A program made the position numbers and the translations under genes. From Bifidobacterium cuniculi (GTDB lineage: Bacteria > Actinomycetota > Actinomycetes > Actinomycetales > Bifidobacteriaceae), in assembly GCF_000741575.1 (NCBI RefSeq), contig NZ_JGYV01000021.1, positions 17,797-73,112 on the forward strand: a DNA stretch of 55,316 bases, given 5' to 3'. Below, one piece after another: positions 8,980-16,343 of the stretch; position 1 is the first letter of the stretch; every line of letters starts with the position of its first letter. The notes under the pieces are model-generated. The model searched no databases, was not told the DNA's origin, and saw only the letters and a list, made by a program, of their open reading frames with translations.

Positions 8980-9918
8980 ATGAGCGAAACACGTGAAGTC
9001 ATCATCATCGGCTCGGGTCCCGCAGGGTACACCGCAGCCATCTACCTGGGCCGTGCGGGCCTCAAGCCCTTGGTCGTCGCTGGTGCGCTGACCCCCGGCG
9101 GCCAGCTCGTCAACACCACCGAGGTCGAGAACTTCCCCGGCTTCCCCGACGGCATCATGGGCCCCGAGCTCATGGAGAACATGCAGCGCCAGGCCGAGCG
9201 TTTCGGCGCGGAACTGGTGTACGACGACGTCGAGTCCGCCGAGCTGGACGGGGAAACCAAGACCGTGCACTGCTCCGGCGGCGACACCTACACCGCCCGC
9301 ACGGTGATCGTGACGACCGGCTCGTACTACCGCCACCTCGACGTGCCCGGCGAGGAGGAGTTCGGCGGCCACGGCGTCTCCTACTGCGCCACCTGCGACG
9401 GGTTCTTCTTCCGCGGCAAGCCGGTCGTCGTGGTCGGCGGCGGAGACTCCGCACTCGAGGAGGCGAACTTCCTGGCGAACCTGGCGGAGTCGGTCACGCT
9501 GCTGGTGCGCCGCGACGAGTTCCGCGCCTCGAAGATCATGGTCGACCGCACCCTGGCCAACCCGAAGATCACCGTCCTGATGAACACGGTGGCGGATCGC
9601 ATCAACGGCGACAAGCAGGGCGTGACCTCCGTGAGCGTGCGCAACACGGCCACGGACGGCGAGGAGAAGCTCGAGGCCAAGGGCGTGTTCGTGGCGGTCG
9701 GCCAGGTGCCCCAGACGGCCTTCCTCGGCGGCCAGGTGGCCCTTGACGAACGCGGCTACATCCAGGTGGAGGGTGCCTCCACGCGCACGTCGCTGCCGGG
9801 CGTCTTCGCCGCCGGCGACTGCGCCGACCCCGTCTACCAGCAGGCGATCTCCGCCGCCGGCACCGGCTGCCGTGCCGCCCTGGACGTGCAGATGTACCTG
9901 GACGAGCTGGAGGCGTGA
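8980..9918 (+). CDS. trxB: Thioredoxin reductase (NADPH, FAD)
   Basis: Reduces thioredoxin with NADPH through FAD and a redox disulfide. The 312-residue length is normal for the low-molecular-weight class. The FAD-binding GSGPAG is at residues 11-16, the active-site CATC at residues 136-139, the NADPH-binding GGGDSALEEA follows, and the C-terminal FAD motif is GVFAAGDC. The start ATG at 8980 has GGGGAG just upstream. No thioredoxin gene lies next to it, unlike many actinobacteria where trxA follows. It converges on parB across a short E1-type hairpin. Confidence 0.95.
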   Translation: MSETREVIIIGSGPAGYTAAIYLGRAGLKPLVVAGALTPGGQLVNTTEVENFPGFPDGIMGPELMENMQRQAERFGAELVYDDVESAELDGETKTVHCSGGDTYTARTVIVTTGSYYRHLDVPGEEEFGGHGVSYCATCDGFFFRGKPVVVVGGGDSALEEANFLANLAESVTLLVRRDEFRASKIMVDRTLANPKITVLMNTVADRINGDKQGVTSVSVRNTATDGEEKLEAKGVFVAVGQVPQTAFLGGQVALDERGYIQVEGASTRTSLPGVFAAGDCADPVYQQAISAAGTGCRAALDVQMYLDELEA

Positions 9919-9940
9919 TTGCGCCGACGCGCACTCCCAT

Positions 9941-9971
9941 GAGATTTTGTTCAAAAAATGAACAATTTCTC
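9941..9971. terminator. E1-type bidirectional terminator between trxB and parB
   Basis: A short imperfect palindrome (GAGATTTTGTTCA, A-rich loop, TGAACAATTTCTC) lies between two convergent genes. It gives an A/T-flanked stem on both strands. It is the stand-alone form of the E1 module that occurs in mirrored pairs in the giant hairpins elsewhere. Confidence 0.7.
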
Positions 9972-9985
9972 AAGCTGATCTTAGG

Positions 9986-11317
9986 TTACGCCTGCTCCGG
10001 TGTCAGCAGGCCCAGGATGCGCTCCATCTCCTCGGGGCTGGAGAACACGATCTCGATGCGGCCGTGCTTCTCGGATCCCTTGATGCTCACCTTCGTGGCG
10101 AAACGCTGTTCCAGGCTCTCCTGAATCGGCGAACCGGCCCAGGGGTTGTGCTTGTTGGCCTTCGGCTTCTTGGGCTGCCCGGCGGCCTGCATGGAGACGA
10201 TCTCCTCGACGCTGCGCACGCTCAGGCCCTCGTCGATGATGCGCCGCGCCAGCTCCTCCATCATCGAGTCGTTCGGCAGGCCCAGCAGGGCGCGCGCGTG
10301 GCCTGCGGACAGCTGTCCGGCGGCCACTTCGCGCTGCACGCTGGCCGGCAGGTTCATCAGGCGCAGCGTGTTCGCGATCTGCGGGCGGGACTTGGAGACG
10401 GACTTCGCCAGCTGCATCTGCGTCAGGCCGAACTCGTCGATCATCTGCTGGTAGGCGGCGGCCTCCTCGAGCGGGTTGAGCGCCACGCGGTGCAGGTTCT
10501 CGAGCAGGGCGTCGCGCAGCATGTAGTCGTCGGATGTCGTCTTGACAATCGCAGGGATCGACGTCAGTCCGGCGAGCTGGGAAGCGCGCCAGCGGCGCTC
10601 CCCCATGACCAGCTCGTAGGGGCTGTCCATGCGGTCCTCGAACTGCCCGTGGCTCTCCGTCGGCTGCTGGCGGGCGGCGCGGATCTGCTCGATCGGCCGC
10701 TTGCGCACCACGATCGGCTGCAGGACGCCGACTTCCTTGATGGACGCCGCGAGTTCCTGCAGTTCCTCGTCGCGGAACACGGTCCGGGGCTGGTGCAGGT
10801 TGGGGCCGATCTGCGCCAGGTCGAGCTCCACCAGGTAGCCGCCCTCGACGGGCTTGAGCTCGGGGACGTCGCCATCGTCGGCCGCCTGTGCGGCGGACGC
10901 GGGCGTCGGGGCGAAGAACATGTCGCTGGGGTGCTGCATGTCGTCGATGGCGGGCATGGGCGCACGCTTCGTCGACGCCGACGCCGGCTTGTGCTCGGCG
11001 GCTTCCGGCTGCAGCGTCATCGGCGCCGACAGCTTGGAGACGGTGTCGCCGTTGCGGGTCATCGTGCCCATCGACGGGATGGTGGACTCCAGCGGGCTGA
11101 TGGGGCCGGTCGGCTGTGCCTCGGCAGCCGGCGTGGCCGCGGCGGCAGCCGCCTTCCCCTTCGGCGCGGCCTTGGGCTGTGCCTTCGGTTTGCGCGGTGC
11201 CGGCGCCTCGGCTACCGCGGTCGGCGCCGCGGCCTTGGTGGGCTCCTCCTCGGGTTCGCCGGGCAGCGAGGGAAACAGGGCGCCAAGCCCACGCCCGAGT
11301 CGTGATTTCGATGCCAT
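9986..11317 (-). CDS. parB: Chromosome partitioning protein ParB
   Basis: Binds parS sites, spreads as a CTP-dependent clamp and stimulates ParA, segregating newly replicated origins. The 443-residue protein begins with SRLGRGLGALFP, typical of chromosomal ParB. A long Ala/Pro-rich disordered linker runs to about residue 165. The conserved core follows: LDLAQIGPNLHQPR, the CTP-binding box GERRWRAS, and the helix-turn-helix region ending in LSAGHARALLGL. The C-terminal 80 residues form the dimerisation part. It starts 1 nt after the parA stop, so the two form one operon. A parS-like site lies inside ppc at 44886. Confidence 0.95.
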   Translation of the reverse strand: MASKSRLGRGLGALFPSLPGEPEEEPTKAAAPTAVAEAPAPRKPKAQPKAAPKGKAAAAAATPAAEAQPTGPISPLESTIPSMGTMTRNGDTVSKLSAPMTLQPEAAEHKPASASTKRAPMPAIDDMQHPSDMFFAPTPASAAQAADDGDVPELKPVEGGYLVELDLAQIGPNLHQPRTVFRDEELQELAASIKEVGVLQPIVVRKRPIEQIRAARQQPTESHGQFEDRMDSPYELVMGERRWRASQLAGLTSIPAIVKTTSDDYMLRDALLENLHRVALNPLEEAAAYQQMIDEFGLTQMQLAKSVSKSRPQIANTLRLMNLPASVQREVAAGQLSAGHARALLGLPNDSMMEELARRIIDEGLSVRSVEEIVSMQAAGQPKKPKANKHNPWAGSPIQESLEQRFATKVSIKGSEKHGRIEIVFSSPEEMERILGLLTPEQA

Positions 11318-11318
11318 G

Positions 11319-12290
11319 TCAGTTCTCGTTTCTCCTCGATGCGATGGTTTCCAGGACGACTGTGGAGCGCTCGTTGATCTCCAGCGCGGCCTCGCGGTAG
11401 GAGACGGCGCCCATGCCGCGCGGGTCGTAGGTGACGACGCTCTGCGCGAAACTGGGGGCCTCGGAGATCTTCACGGTGCGCGGGATGGTGGTGTCGAGCA
11501 CGATGCTCGGGTAGTGCGTCTTGACCTCCTCGTACACCTCGCGGCTCAGGAGGGTGCGCTTGTCGAACATGGTCACGAGCATCGTGGAGACGAGCAGTTC
11601 GGGGTTGAAGTTCGACTGGACCAGGCCGATGGTGTTGATGAGCTGGCCGAGGCCCTCGAGCGCGTAGTATTCCGCCTGGATGGGGATGAGCATCTCGGTG
11701 ACCGCGCACATCGCGTTGATGACGAGCAGGCCAAGGGACGGCGGACAGTCGAGGAAGACGTAGTCGTAGTGCGTGTCGGATTCCTCGAGGAAGCTGTCGA
11801 GGGCGATGCGCATGAGGTTGTTGCGGTCGGGCATGTCCGCGAGTTCGAGGTCGGCGCCCGACAGGTCGATGGAGGCGGGCACCACCTGCAGGTTCGCGTA
11901 GTCGGGGCAGTCCTGCATGACCTCGGCGATGGTGGCGCGGCCCTCGATGACGTCGTAGACGGAGGGGTCGCCGGAGTTGTGCCGTACGCCGAGCGCGGTG
12001 GATGCGTTGCCCTGGGGGTCCATGTCCACGACGAGCACGTTGAGGCCACCCTGCGCCAGTGCGGCAGCCACGTTCACCGCGGTGCTGGTCTTGCCCACGC
12101 CGCCCTTCTGGTTGGCCACGGCGATGCGCCGCGTGGCCGCGGGAGCCTTGAACTCGGCCGCGTTGATGCGCTCGAGGCGGTGCGAGATGTCGGCGATTTC
12201 CGAGCCGACGCCCGAATGGTCGTCGGAGAAGATGCGGGCGATGGTGTCCGAGGCGCTTTCCATGCCGGGGACGTTGGCTTGTTGTGTCAC
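11319..12290 (-). CDS. parA: Chromosome partitioning ATPase ParA (Soj)
   Basis: Walker-type ATPase that, with ParB, moves and positions origins on the nucleoid. The 323-residue protein has a 55-residue N-terminal extension followed by the deviant Walker A KGGVGKT at residues 62-68, then DMDPQGNAS and the Walker B region FLDCPPSLGLL. The GTG at 12290 is chosen because a strong AGGAGGG lies 8 nt upstream. It is the first gene of parAB. The region before it holds a cluster of DnaA boxes, which could tie segregation-gene expression to DnaA. Confidence 0.95.
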   Translation of the reverse strand: MTQQANVPGMESASDTIARIFSDDHSGVGSEIADISHRLERINAAEFKAPAATRRIAVANQKGGVGKTSTAVNVAAALAQGGLNVLVVDMDPQGNASTALGVRHNSGDPSVYDVIEGRATIAEVMQDCPDYANLQVVPASIDLSGADLELADMPDRNNLMRIALDSFLEESDTHYDYVFLDCPPSLGLLVINAMCAVTEMLIPIQAEYYALEGLGQLINTIGLVQSNFNPELLVSTMLVTMFDKRTLLSREVYEEVKTHYPSIVLDTTIPRTVKISEAPSFAQSVVTYDPRGMGAVSYREAALEINERSTVVLETIASRRNEN

Positions 12291-12381
12291 GAAGACAGCC
12301 CTCCTATTGCGTCTTTACCAGTATTCAAGTTTCTTCATTCGTATGGACAGGTAGCGATGCGGTGACCGGATGTGGAGTCGA

Positions 12382-12599
12382 TGTGGATAACATGTGGATA
12401 ACTCGGCGCTCTCACAGGTTCCTGAGGTGCGGTTTTCGTTGTGTTGACTGTCGTTTGCGACCATCCACGTTCGCAGTGGACGGCTGTGGATAGCTTGTGC
12501 ACATCGCCACCGGCGATTGTGGATAACCCGGGTGTCTTGCCACCGCTTCGCTCACAGCGCGCGTCTCCGCCGCACCTCGTCTCCTACCTTTTGTCCACG
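12382..12599. other. DnaA-box cluster between rsmG and parA
   Basis: Three perfect DnaA boxes on the minus strand (TGTGGATAA as read on the plus strand) lie at 12382-12390, 12393-12401 and 12518-12526. A near-perfect one (TGTGGATAG) is at 12485-12493 and a TTGTCCACG lies at the end of rsmG near 12590. The first two are 11 bp apart, as in the dnaA-dnaN origin. This may be a second part of the origin, a DnaA-titrating site, or an operator for parAB. No gene fits in 12291-12583. Confidence 0.75.
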
Positions 12600-13363
12600 A
12601 TTGCCACATGGGTCGGCTCGAGGCCGTCGGCCACCGGCGCAAGCTCCACGCGCGGCCTGGTGCCGCCGTACTGGGCGATCACCTTGCGCGCCTTGTCGAT
12701 CTCGGCCTGGGCGGAGCGCCCCTTGAGCGCGATGAGTTCGCCGCCACGGCCCACCAGGGGCAGCGTCCAGCCGGCCAGTTTGGTCATGGGCGCCACCGCA
12801 CGGCAGGTGACCACGGTGAAGGGGTGACGGATGGCTGCACGGACTTCGTCGCTCACCGGGACAGTGGCCGGGGCGGTGCCGGCGGACCTGCGCTTGCCGT
12901 TGTGCCCGCCCCTGCTTGCAGCGGCGCGCGCCCGGCCCAGCGCGGCGATGGCCTCCTCGGCACGGGCGCGCACGATCTGCACGTTCTCCAGCCCCATGGC
13001 CTCGACGCATTCGCCCAGCCATTCCACGCGCCGTTCCATCGGCTCGATGAGCGTGAAGGCATGGTCCGGCAGCATGGCCGCCAGCACCAGCCCGGGGAAG
13101 CCGCCGCCCGAGCCGAGATCTGCCACGGACTTGAACCGTGCACGGTCGGTCGCCTTGCGGATGAAGGGCGCCAAAGCCGCGGAATTGAGCAGGTGCCGCT
13201 CCCAGAGGATATTCACGTCACGCGGGCCGATCAATCCGCGCGGCTCCCCTTCCTCCTTGAGTTTCCCGTGAAACACCTCGATCTTCGGGAGCGCCTCGCC
13301 GAAGACGGCGTGCAGGATGGACGAGGACGCCAAGGATGCGTCGTCATGGATGTCGTCAGTCAT
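12584..13363 (-). CDS. rsmG: 16S rRNA (guanine527-N7)-methyltransferase RsmG (GidB)
   Basis: Methylates G527 of 16S rRNA using S-adenosylmethionine. The 259-residue protein has the RsmG signature [16 protein letters not shown] and the SAM-binding loop [16 protein letters not shown]. The C-terminal part ([16 protein letters not shown]) matches the family. I chose ATG 13363. A TAGGAT hexamer ends 8 nt before it, suggesting a leaderless transcript; AGGAT upstream could also serve as a weak ribosome site. A basic, low-complexity insert lies around residues 145-170. A degenerate parS-like sequence is inside the gene at 13260-13275. Confidence 0.94.
   Translation of the reverse strand: MTDDIHDDASLASSSILHAVFGEALPKIEVFHGKLKEEGEPRGLIGPRDVNILWERHLLNSAALAPFIRKATDRARFKSVADLGSGGGFPGLVLAAMLPDHAFTLIEPMERRVEWLGECVEAMGLENVQIVRARAEEAIAALGRARAAASRGGHNGKRRSAGTAPATVPVSDEVRAAIRHPFTVVTCRAVAPMTKLAGWTLPLVGRGGELIALKGRSAQAEIDKARKVIAQYGGTRPRVELAPVADGLEPTHVAIVDKR
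13260..13275. promoter_or_regulatory. Degenerate parS-like site inside rsmG
   Basis: AGTTTCCCGTGAAACA matches 14 of 16 positions of the parS consensus TGTTTCACGTGAAACA. It is 5 kb from the dnaA-dnaN origin and next to parAB, where parS sites are common. The two mismatches, one near the centre, make it a weak candidate only. Confidence 0.3.
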
Positions 13364-13429
13364 AAGGCACCATCCTAGCGCCAAGCATCAGAAACCTCAT
13401 TCGAAAGGCCCCGGCATCCACATGGAGCA

Positions 13430-13457
13430 GAAATATCACGAAAAAACGAGAGATTTC
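13430..13457. repeat. E2 element, single copy
   Basis: GAAATATCACG, a run of six A, then CGAGAGATTTC: an imperfect 28-bp palindrome with the same internal mismatches as the E2 copies at 17993 and 36546. Here it stands alone between the khpB terminator and the rsmG start. It may act as a second terminator. Confidence 0.6.
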
Positions 13458-13471
13458 TCAAGCCCCCCACG

Positions 13472-13513
13472 CAAAAAGGGGCGCCAAGGCACAATCCACG
13501 CCTTGCCGCCCCT
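13472..13513 (-). terminator. Intrinsic terminator of khpB and the rpmH-yidC block
   Basis: Read on the minus strand, a stem pairs AGGGGCGGCAAGGC with GCCTTGGCGCCCCT (central GC mismatches) around a 9-nt loop, followed by TTTTTGCG. It begins about 20 nt after the khpB stop. This is an ordinary rho-independent terminator, in contrast to the giant repeats elsewhere. Confidence 0.8.
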
Positions 13514-13533
13514 CAGGTCCTCACCCCAGGCAC

Positions 13534-14067
13534 TCAGTCCTCGACGATGAACTCGTCCTCGTCGTCCTCGTCGGCCGTGTGCTTGGCATAGATCGTCACG
13601 TAGCGCTTCGGCTCCTCGCCGTGCGAACGGGAGCGCAGGCCCTCGTCGCGCACCACGTCGTGGATGATCTTGCGCTCGAAGGAGTTCATGGGCTTCAAGT
13701 CCACGGGCTCGCCCGTCTCGCGCACGTCGTCCACGGCGTCCAGCGCCATGTCGCGCAGCACTTGGCGCTTGCGCTTGAGGTAGCCGTCGACGTCCACGAT
13801 CAGGTGGCTGCGCTCGCCGGTCTGCTGCTGCACCGCCAGGCGGGTCAGCTGCTGCAGGGCGTCCACCACCTCGCCGTTGCGGCCGATCAGGTGCTTGATG
13901 TCGATGTCGTCGTCGGCCACGATCTGCACCATCGGGCGGCCGTTGCGCACGCCCATCTCGATGTCGCCCTCGTAGTCGGCGATGTCCAGCAGGCCCTCGA
14001 GGTAGTCGGCGGCGATGTCCGCCTCCTCGTTGAGCTGGTCCAGGGTACGTTCCTCGTCTTGCGCCAT
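13534..14067 (-). CDS. khpB: RNA-binding protein KhpB (Jag; KH and R3H domains)
   Basis: Cytoplasmic RNA-binding protein; KhpB/Jag partners KhpA in other Gram-positives and affects cell elongation and division. The 177-residue product has the KH loop GRNG at residues 62-65 and an R3H-type motif with R132 and H136 (FERKIIHDVV). The acidic C-terminal tail (DEDDEDEFIVED) is typical of actinobacterial homologues. It lacks the long N-terminal Jag-N domain of Bacillus. The ATG at 14067 has a perfect AAGGAGG upstream. It follows yidC in the conserved rpmH-rnpA-yidD-yidC-khpB order. Confidence 0.92.
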   Translation of the reverse strand: MAQDEERTLDQLNEEADIAADYLEGLLDIADYEGDIEMGVRNGRPMVQIVADDDIDIKHLIGRNGEVVDALQQLTRLAVQQQTGERSHLIVDVDGYLKRKRQVLRDMALDAVDDVRETGEPVDLKPMNSFERKIIHDVVRDEGLRSRSHGEEPKRYVTIYAKHTADEDDEDEFIVED

Positions 14068-14110
14068 GGGGTCCTCCTTGTGGTTGGTGTTCAGGTCTTG
14101 GTCGGCATTC

Positions 14111-14189
14111 CCGCACGTCGTGCGTGCGGCTCGGGCAGATGGGTAGTCATAGTGTACGACGTGCGCATGCTCCTCGCATGCGCACGTCG
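14111..14189. repeat. Two short hairpins between yidC and khpB
   Basis: A perfect 14-bp stem with a 5-nt loop is at 14157-14189 (CGACGTGCGCATGC and its complement). A 7-bp stem (CCGCACG/CGTGCGG) is at 14111-14129. They lie between the yidC stop and the khpB ribosome site, have no T-run, and could attenuate read-through or set mRNA stability between the two genes. Confidence 0.55.
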
Positions 14190-14200
14190 CGTCATTCGGG

Positions 14201-15208
14201 CTATTTCTTCTTCTTGCGGTTCTTGCGCTGCGGCTGGGCACGCTGGAAGCCCTGCGTCTCGCGGCGCTCGGCCTCCTCGCGGGCCTTGATGAGCGCCTCG
14301 TCCTCCAGGGAGGGGCGGCCCTCCTTCTCGCGTCGGCGGTTCTCGTTGTCGTGGTCACGCTTCTCCTTGTCGAGCGCGGCCGGCGAGCCGGGCGTCGGGA
14401 ACTCGTGCAACTGCCAGAAGGAGCGGGCGAGGTTGCACAGGTTGTTCGCCAGCCAGTAGACGAGCACGGCGAAGGGCATCGCGATGCCGGAGAAGATGTA
14501 CATGATCGGGAAGATCCACAGCATCATCTTCTGCATGCGTTCGCTCTGCTTGTTCATGGCGGCGGGCGCGGTGTTGCGCTTCATGGTGTGCCACTGCGTG
14601 TACCACAGGCAGGCGCACATGGCGGCCACGAAGATGCCGATGACGATCTTGCCGCCAGTGTCCGAGGTGTTGAAGGTGTCCGCGACGCCGACGCCGAAGT
14701 ACCTCGTCTGCGAGAACTCCTGGGCGGTGGCGACGTCGAAGGCACCCAGCGGCGCGCGCTTGCCGTTCGCAATGTAGGGGATGGCGGAGAGCACGTAGAA
14801 CATGCACATGAACACGGGACCCTGGATGAGCATCGGCAGGCAGGAACCCGCGGGGTTCGCGTGGTTGTCCTGGTAGAGCTTCATCATCTCCCGCTGCATG
14901 GCTTCCTTGCTGGCGGGGTCGTTCTTGCCCTTGTACTTGTTCTGGATCTTCATCATCTGCGGCTGGATGGCCTGCATGCCGCGCATCGACTTCATCTGCT
15001 TGTAGAACAGCGGGAAGACGCAGGCCTGCACGACGATGACGAGGAAGATGATGGAGAGCACCCACGACAGGCCGACGGTCGGCATGCCGATGAGCGTGAG
15101 CAGCTTGTGGAACCAGTACATGACCTGGGTCATGAGCCATTCCACGGGGGTCAGCAGCTTGTAGAGCCAGCCCCACACGCCACTGTCAAGGAAGAAGTTC
15201 TCTTGCAT
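14201..15208 (-). CDS. yidC: Membrane protein insertase YidC/Oxa1
   Basis: Inserts and folds membrane proteins, alone or with SecYEG. The 335-residue protein has the Gram-positive layout without the large periplasmic domain of E. coli. An N-terminal helix, the conserved FPLFYKQMKSMRGMQAIQP segment, further helices around residues 125-140, 185-200, 225-245 and 250-270, and a long basic tail ending in KNRKKKK follow. The basic tail is common in actinobacteria and may contact the ribosome. It lies 10 nt after yidD in the same direction. Confidence 0.95.
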   Translation of the reverse strand: MQENFFLDSGVWGWLYKLLTPVEWLMTQVMYWFHKLLTLIGMPTVGLSWVLSIIFLVIVVQACVFPLFYKQMKSMRGMQAIQPQMMKIQNKYKGKNDPASKEAMQREMMKLYQDNHANPAGSCLPMLIQGPVFMCMFYVLSAIPYIANGKRAPLGAFDVATAQEFSQTRYFGVGVADTFNTSDTGGKIVIGIFVAAMCACLWYTQWHTMKRNTAPAAMNKQSERMQKMMLWIFPIMYIFSGIAMPFAVLVYWLANNLCNLARSFWQLHEFPTPGSPAALDKEKRDHDNENRRREKEGRPSLEDEALIKAREEAERRETQGFQRAQPQRKNRKKKK

Positions 15209-15218
15209 AGTCGGATTC

Positions 15219-15518
15219 TCAATTCTCGCGGGTTGGCGTCAGACGCGGTTCCTCATGCGCCCTTGACCAGGAAAAGCGGTACAGCAGCGAGAAGCGTGCC
15301 GGGACGTCGTCGATGCCGCCGTCACTCCACGGACGGCACCGCAGGATGCGCAGCATGGCGAGCATGCCGCCCCTGAGCGCACCGAAACGCTCGATCGCCT
15401 CGATGGCATAGCGGGAACAGGAGGGGTAGTAACGACAGACGGGCGGCCGGCCTGCGCTGATCGTCCGCTGGTACCAGCGGATGGCGCGGACCATGTGCCG
15501 CCCGGTTCGTGAGGTCAC
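15219..15518 (-). CDS. yidD: Membrane protein insertion efficiency factor YidD
   Basis: Small membrane-associated factor that assists YidC-dependent insertion. The 99-residue product contains the family core [20 protein letters not shown] and [15 protein letters not shown] with its conserved Cys pair. The GTG start overlaps the rnpA stop by 4 bases (GTGA), indicating translational coupling. An internal ATG eight codons downstream is an alternative start. Confidence 0.93.
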   Translation of the reverse strand: MTSRTGRHMVRAIRWYQRTISAGRPPVCRYYPSCSRYAIEAIERFGALRGGMLAMLRILRCRPWSDGGIDDVPARFSLLYRFSWSRAHEEPRLTPTREN

Positions 15519-15871
15519 TGCTGCTCCGTCCTGCGTGAGACTGCGCGGAACGCGGCATCCACCTGTCCGTCCAGGGATATGAAATCCGCGGCGGCCGCGC
15601 TTGGCTTGGCCCTCAGGACGATGTCGATGCCTTCCGGCAGGCCGTCCTGGTGTCTGGCCGCCAATACGCGGAAACGCCGCTTCACGCGATTGCGCGTCAC
15701 GGCATTGCCGACTCCCTTGGATACGGCGAGTCCCAAACGCCGTTCGGGTATGGCGACTCCGTCCACGACCGGCCTCATGCGGTAGTGGACCACGATGTCA
15801 CGCTCGCTGACTTTCCGGCGGCGACGCAGCACGGCCACGAATTGCTCATGGCTCTTGAGCCGTTCCATCAT
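15515..15871 (-). CDS. rnpA: Ribonuclease P protein component
   Basis: Protein subunit of RNase P, which trims the 5' ends of tRNAs; rnpB is not in this window. The 118-residue length, the N-terminus [10 protein letters not shown] and the conserved RNR-type helix ([14 protein letters not shown]) identify it. Two adjacent ATG codons (15871 and 15868) are possible starts, and the ribosome site is weak. The reading frame is open far upstream across rpmH, but the upstream part has no family similarity. It lies directly after rpmH as in nearly all bacteria. Confidence 0.94.
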   Translation of the reverse strand: MMERLKSHEQFVAVLRRRRKVSERDIVVHYRMRPVVDGVAIPERRLGLAVSKGVGNAVTRNRVKRRFRVLAARHQDGLPEGIDIVLRAKPSAAAADFISLDGQVDAAFRAVSRRTEQQ

Positions 15872-15891
15872 GCGTTCGCCCCGGCGGGGTG

Positions 15892-16026
15892 TCAGGCTGC
15901 GAGGGTCTTGCGGCCCTTGGCGCGGCGACGGTTGATCAGCGCACGGCCGGAACGGGTGCGCATGCGTGCGCGGAATCCGTGCTTCATGTGACGACGGCGG
16001 TTGTTCGGCTGGAAAGTCCTCTTCAT
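15892..16026 (-). CDS. rpmH: 50S ribosomal protein L34
   Basis: A 44-residue basic protein beginning [18 protein letters not shown] and ending GRKTLAA, an almost invariant L34 sequence. It is the first gene of the rpmH-rnpA-yidD-yidC-khpB block and points away from dnaA. Its promoter must lie in the 317-bp region shared with dnaA, which also holds DnaA boxes. Confidence 0.96.
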   Translation of the reverse strand: MKRTFQPNNRRRHMKHGFRARMRTRSGRALINRRRAKGRKTLAA

Positions 16027-16229
16027 GGTTCAATAGCTCCCGATTGTGTTTTGGCCACGCTTGCGCGCGGCCCTCTATAAAACAAGCTCTGTCAAGGATA
16101 GTGGTACCCATACCCCAACGGCAAGCCAGGACCGGGGGACGGGTCGCTCGACCTCTCCCCCGTCCGCGGTGCACGGTCCGCCGGCGGCGTCCACAAAACC
16201 GCTGCAACGGTGGGGAAGACGTGGCGCGC

Positions 16230-16295
16230 TTATCCACAAACGACACTGGTGTCATTCGAAAATCCACTGTTTTCAACACGCGAGCCTGTGGATAA
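16230..16295. other. DnaA boxes in the rpmH-dnaA intergenic region
   Basis: Perfect DnaA boxes lie at 16230-16238 (TTATCCACA) and, inverted, at 16287-16295 (TGTGGATAA). They sit before dnaA and are placed to allow autoregulation or to form part of a composite origin. The rest of 16027-16343 holds the divergent rpmH and dnaA promoters, which I cannot resolve precisely. Confidence 0.75.
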
Positions 16296-16343
16296 CTTCT
16301 GCCGGAAGGAGTAAACATATGCTGTAAGTTTCAAAGACGACCC

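Noticed and set aside
15872..16318. N-terminal extension of RnpA across rpmH
   Set aside because: The extra frame overlaps rpmH in another phase and has no similarity to RNase P protein.
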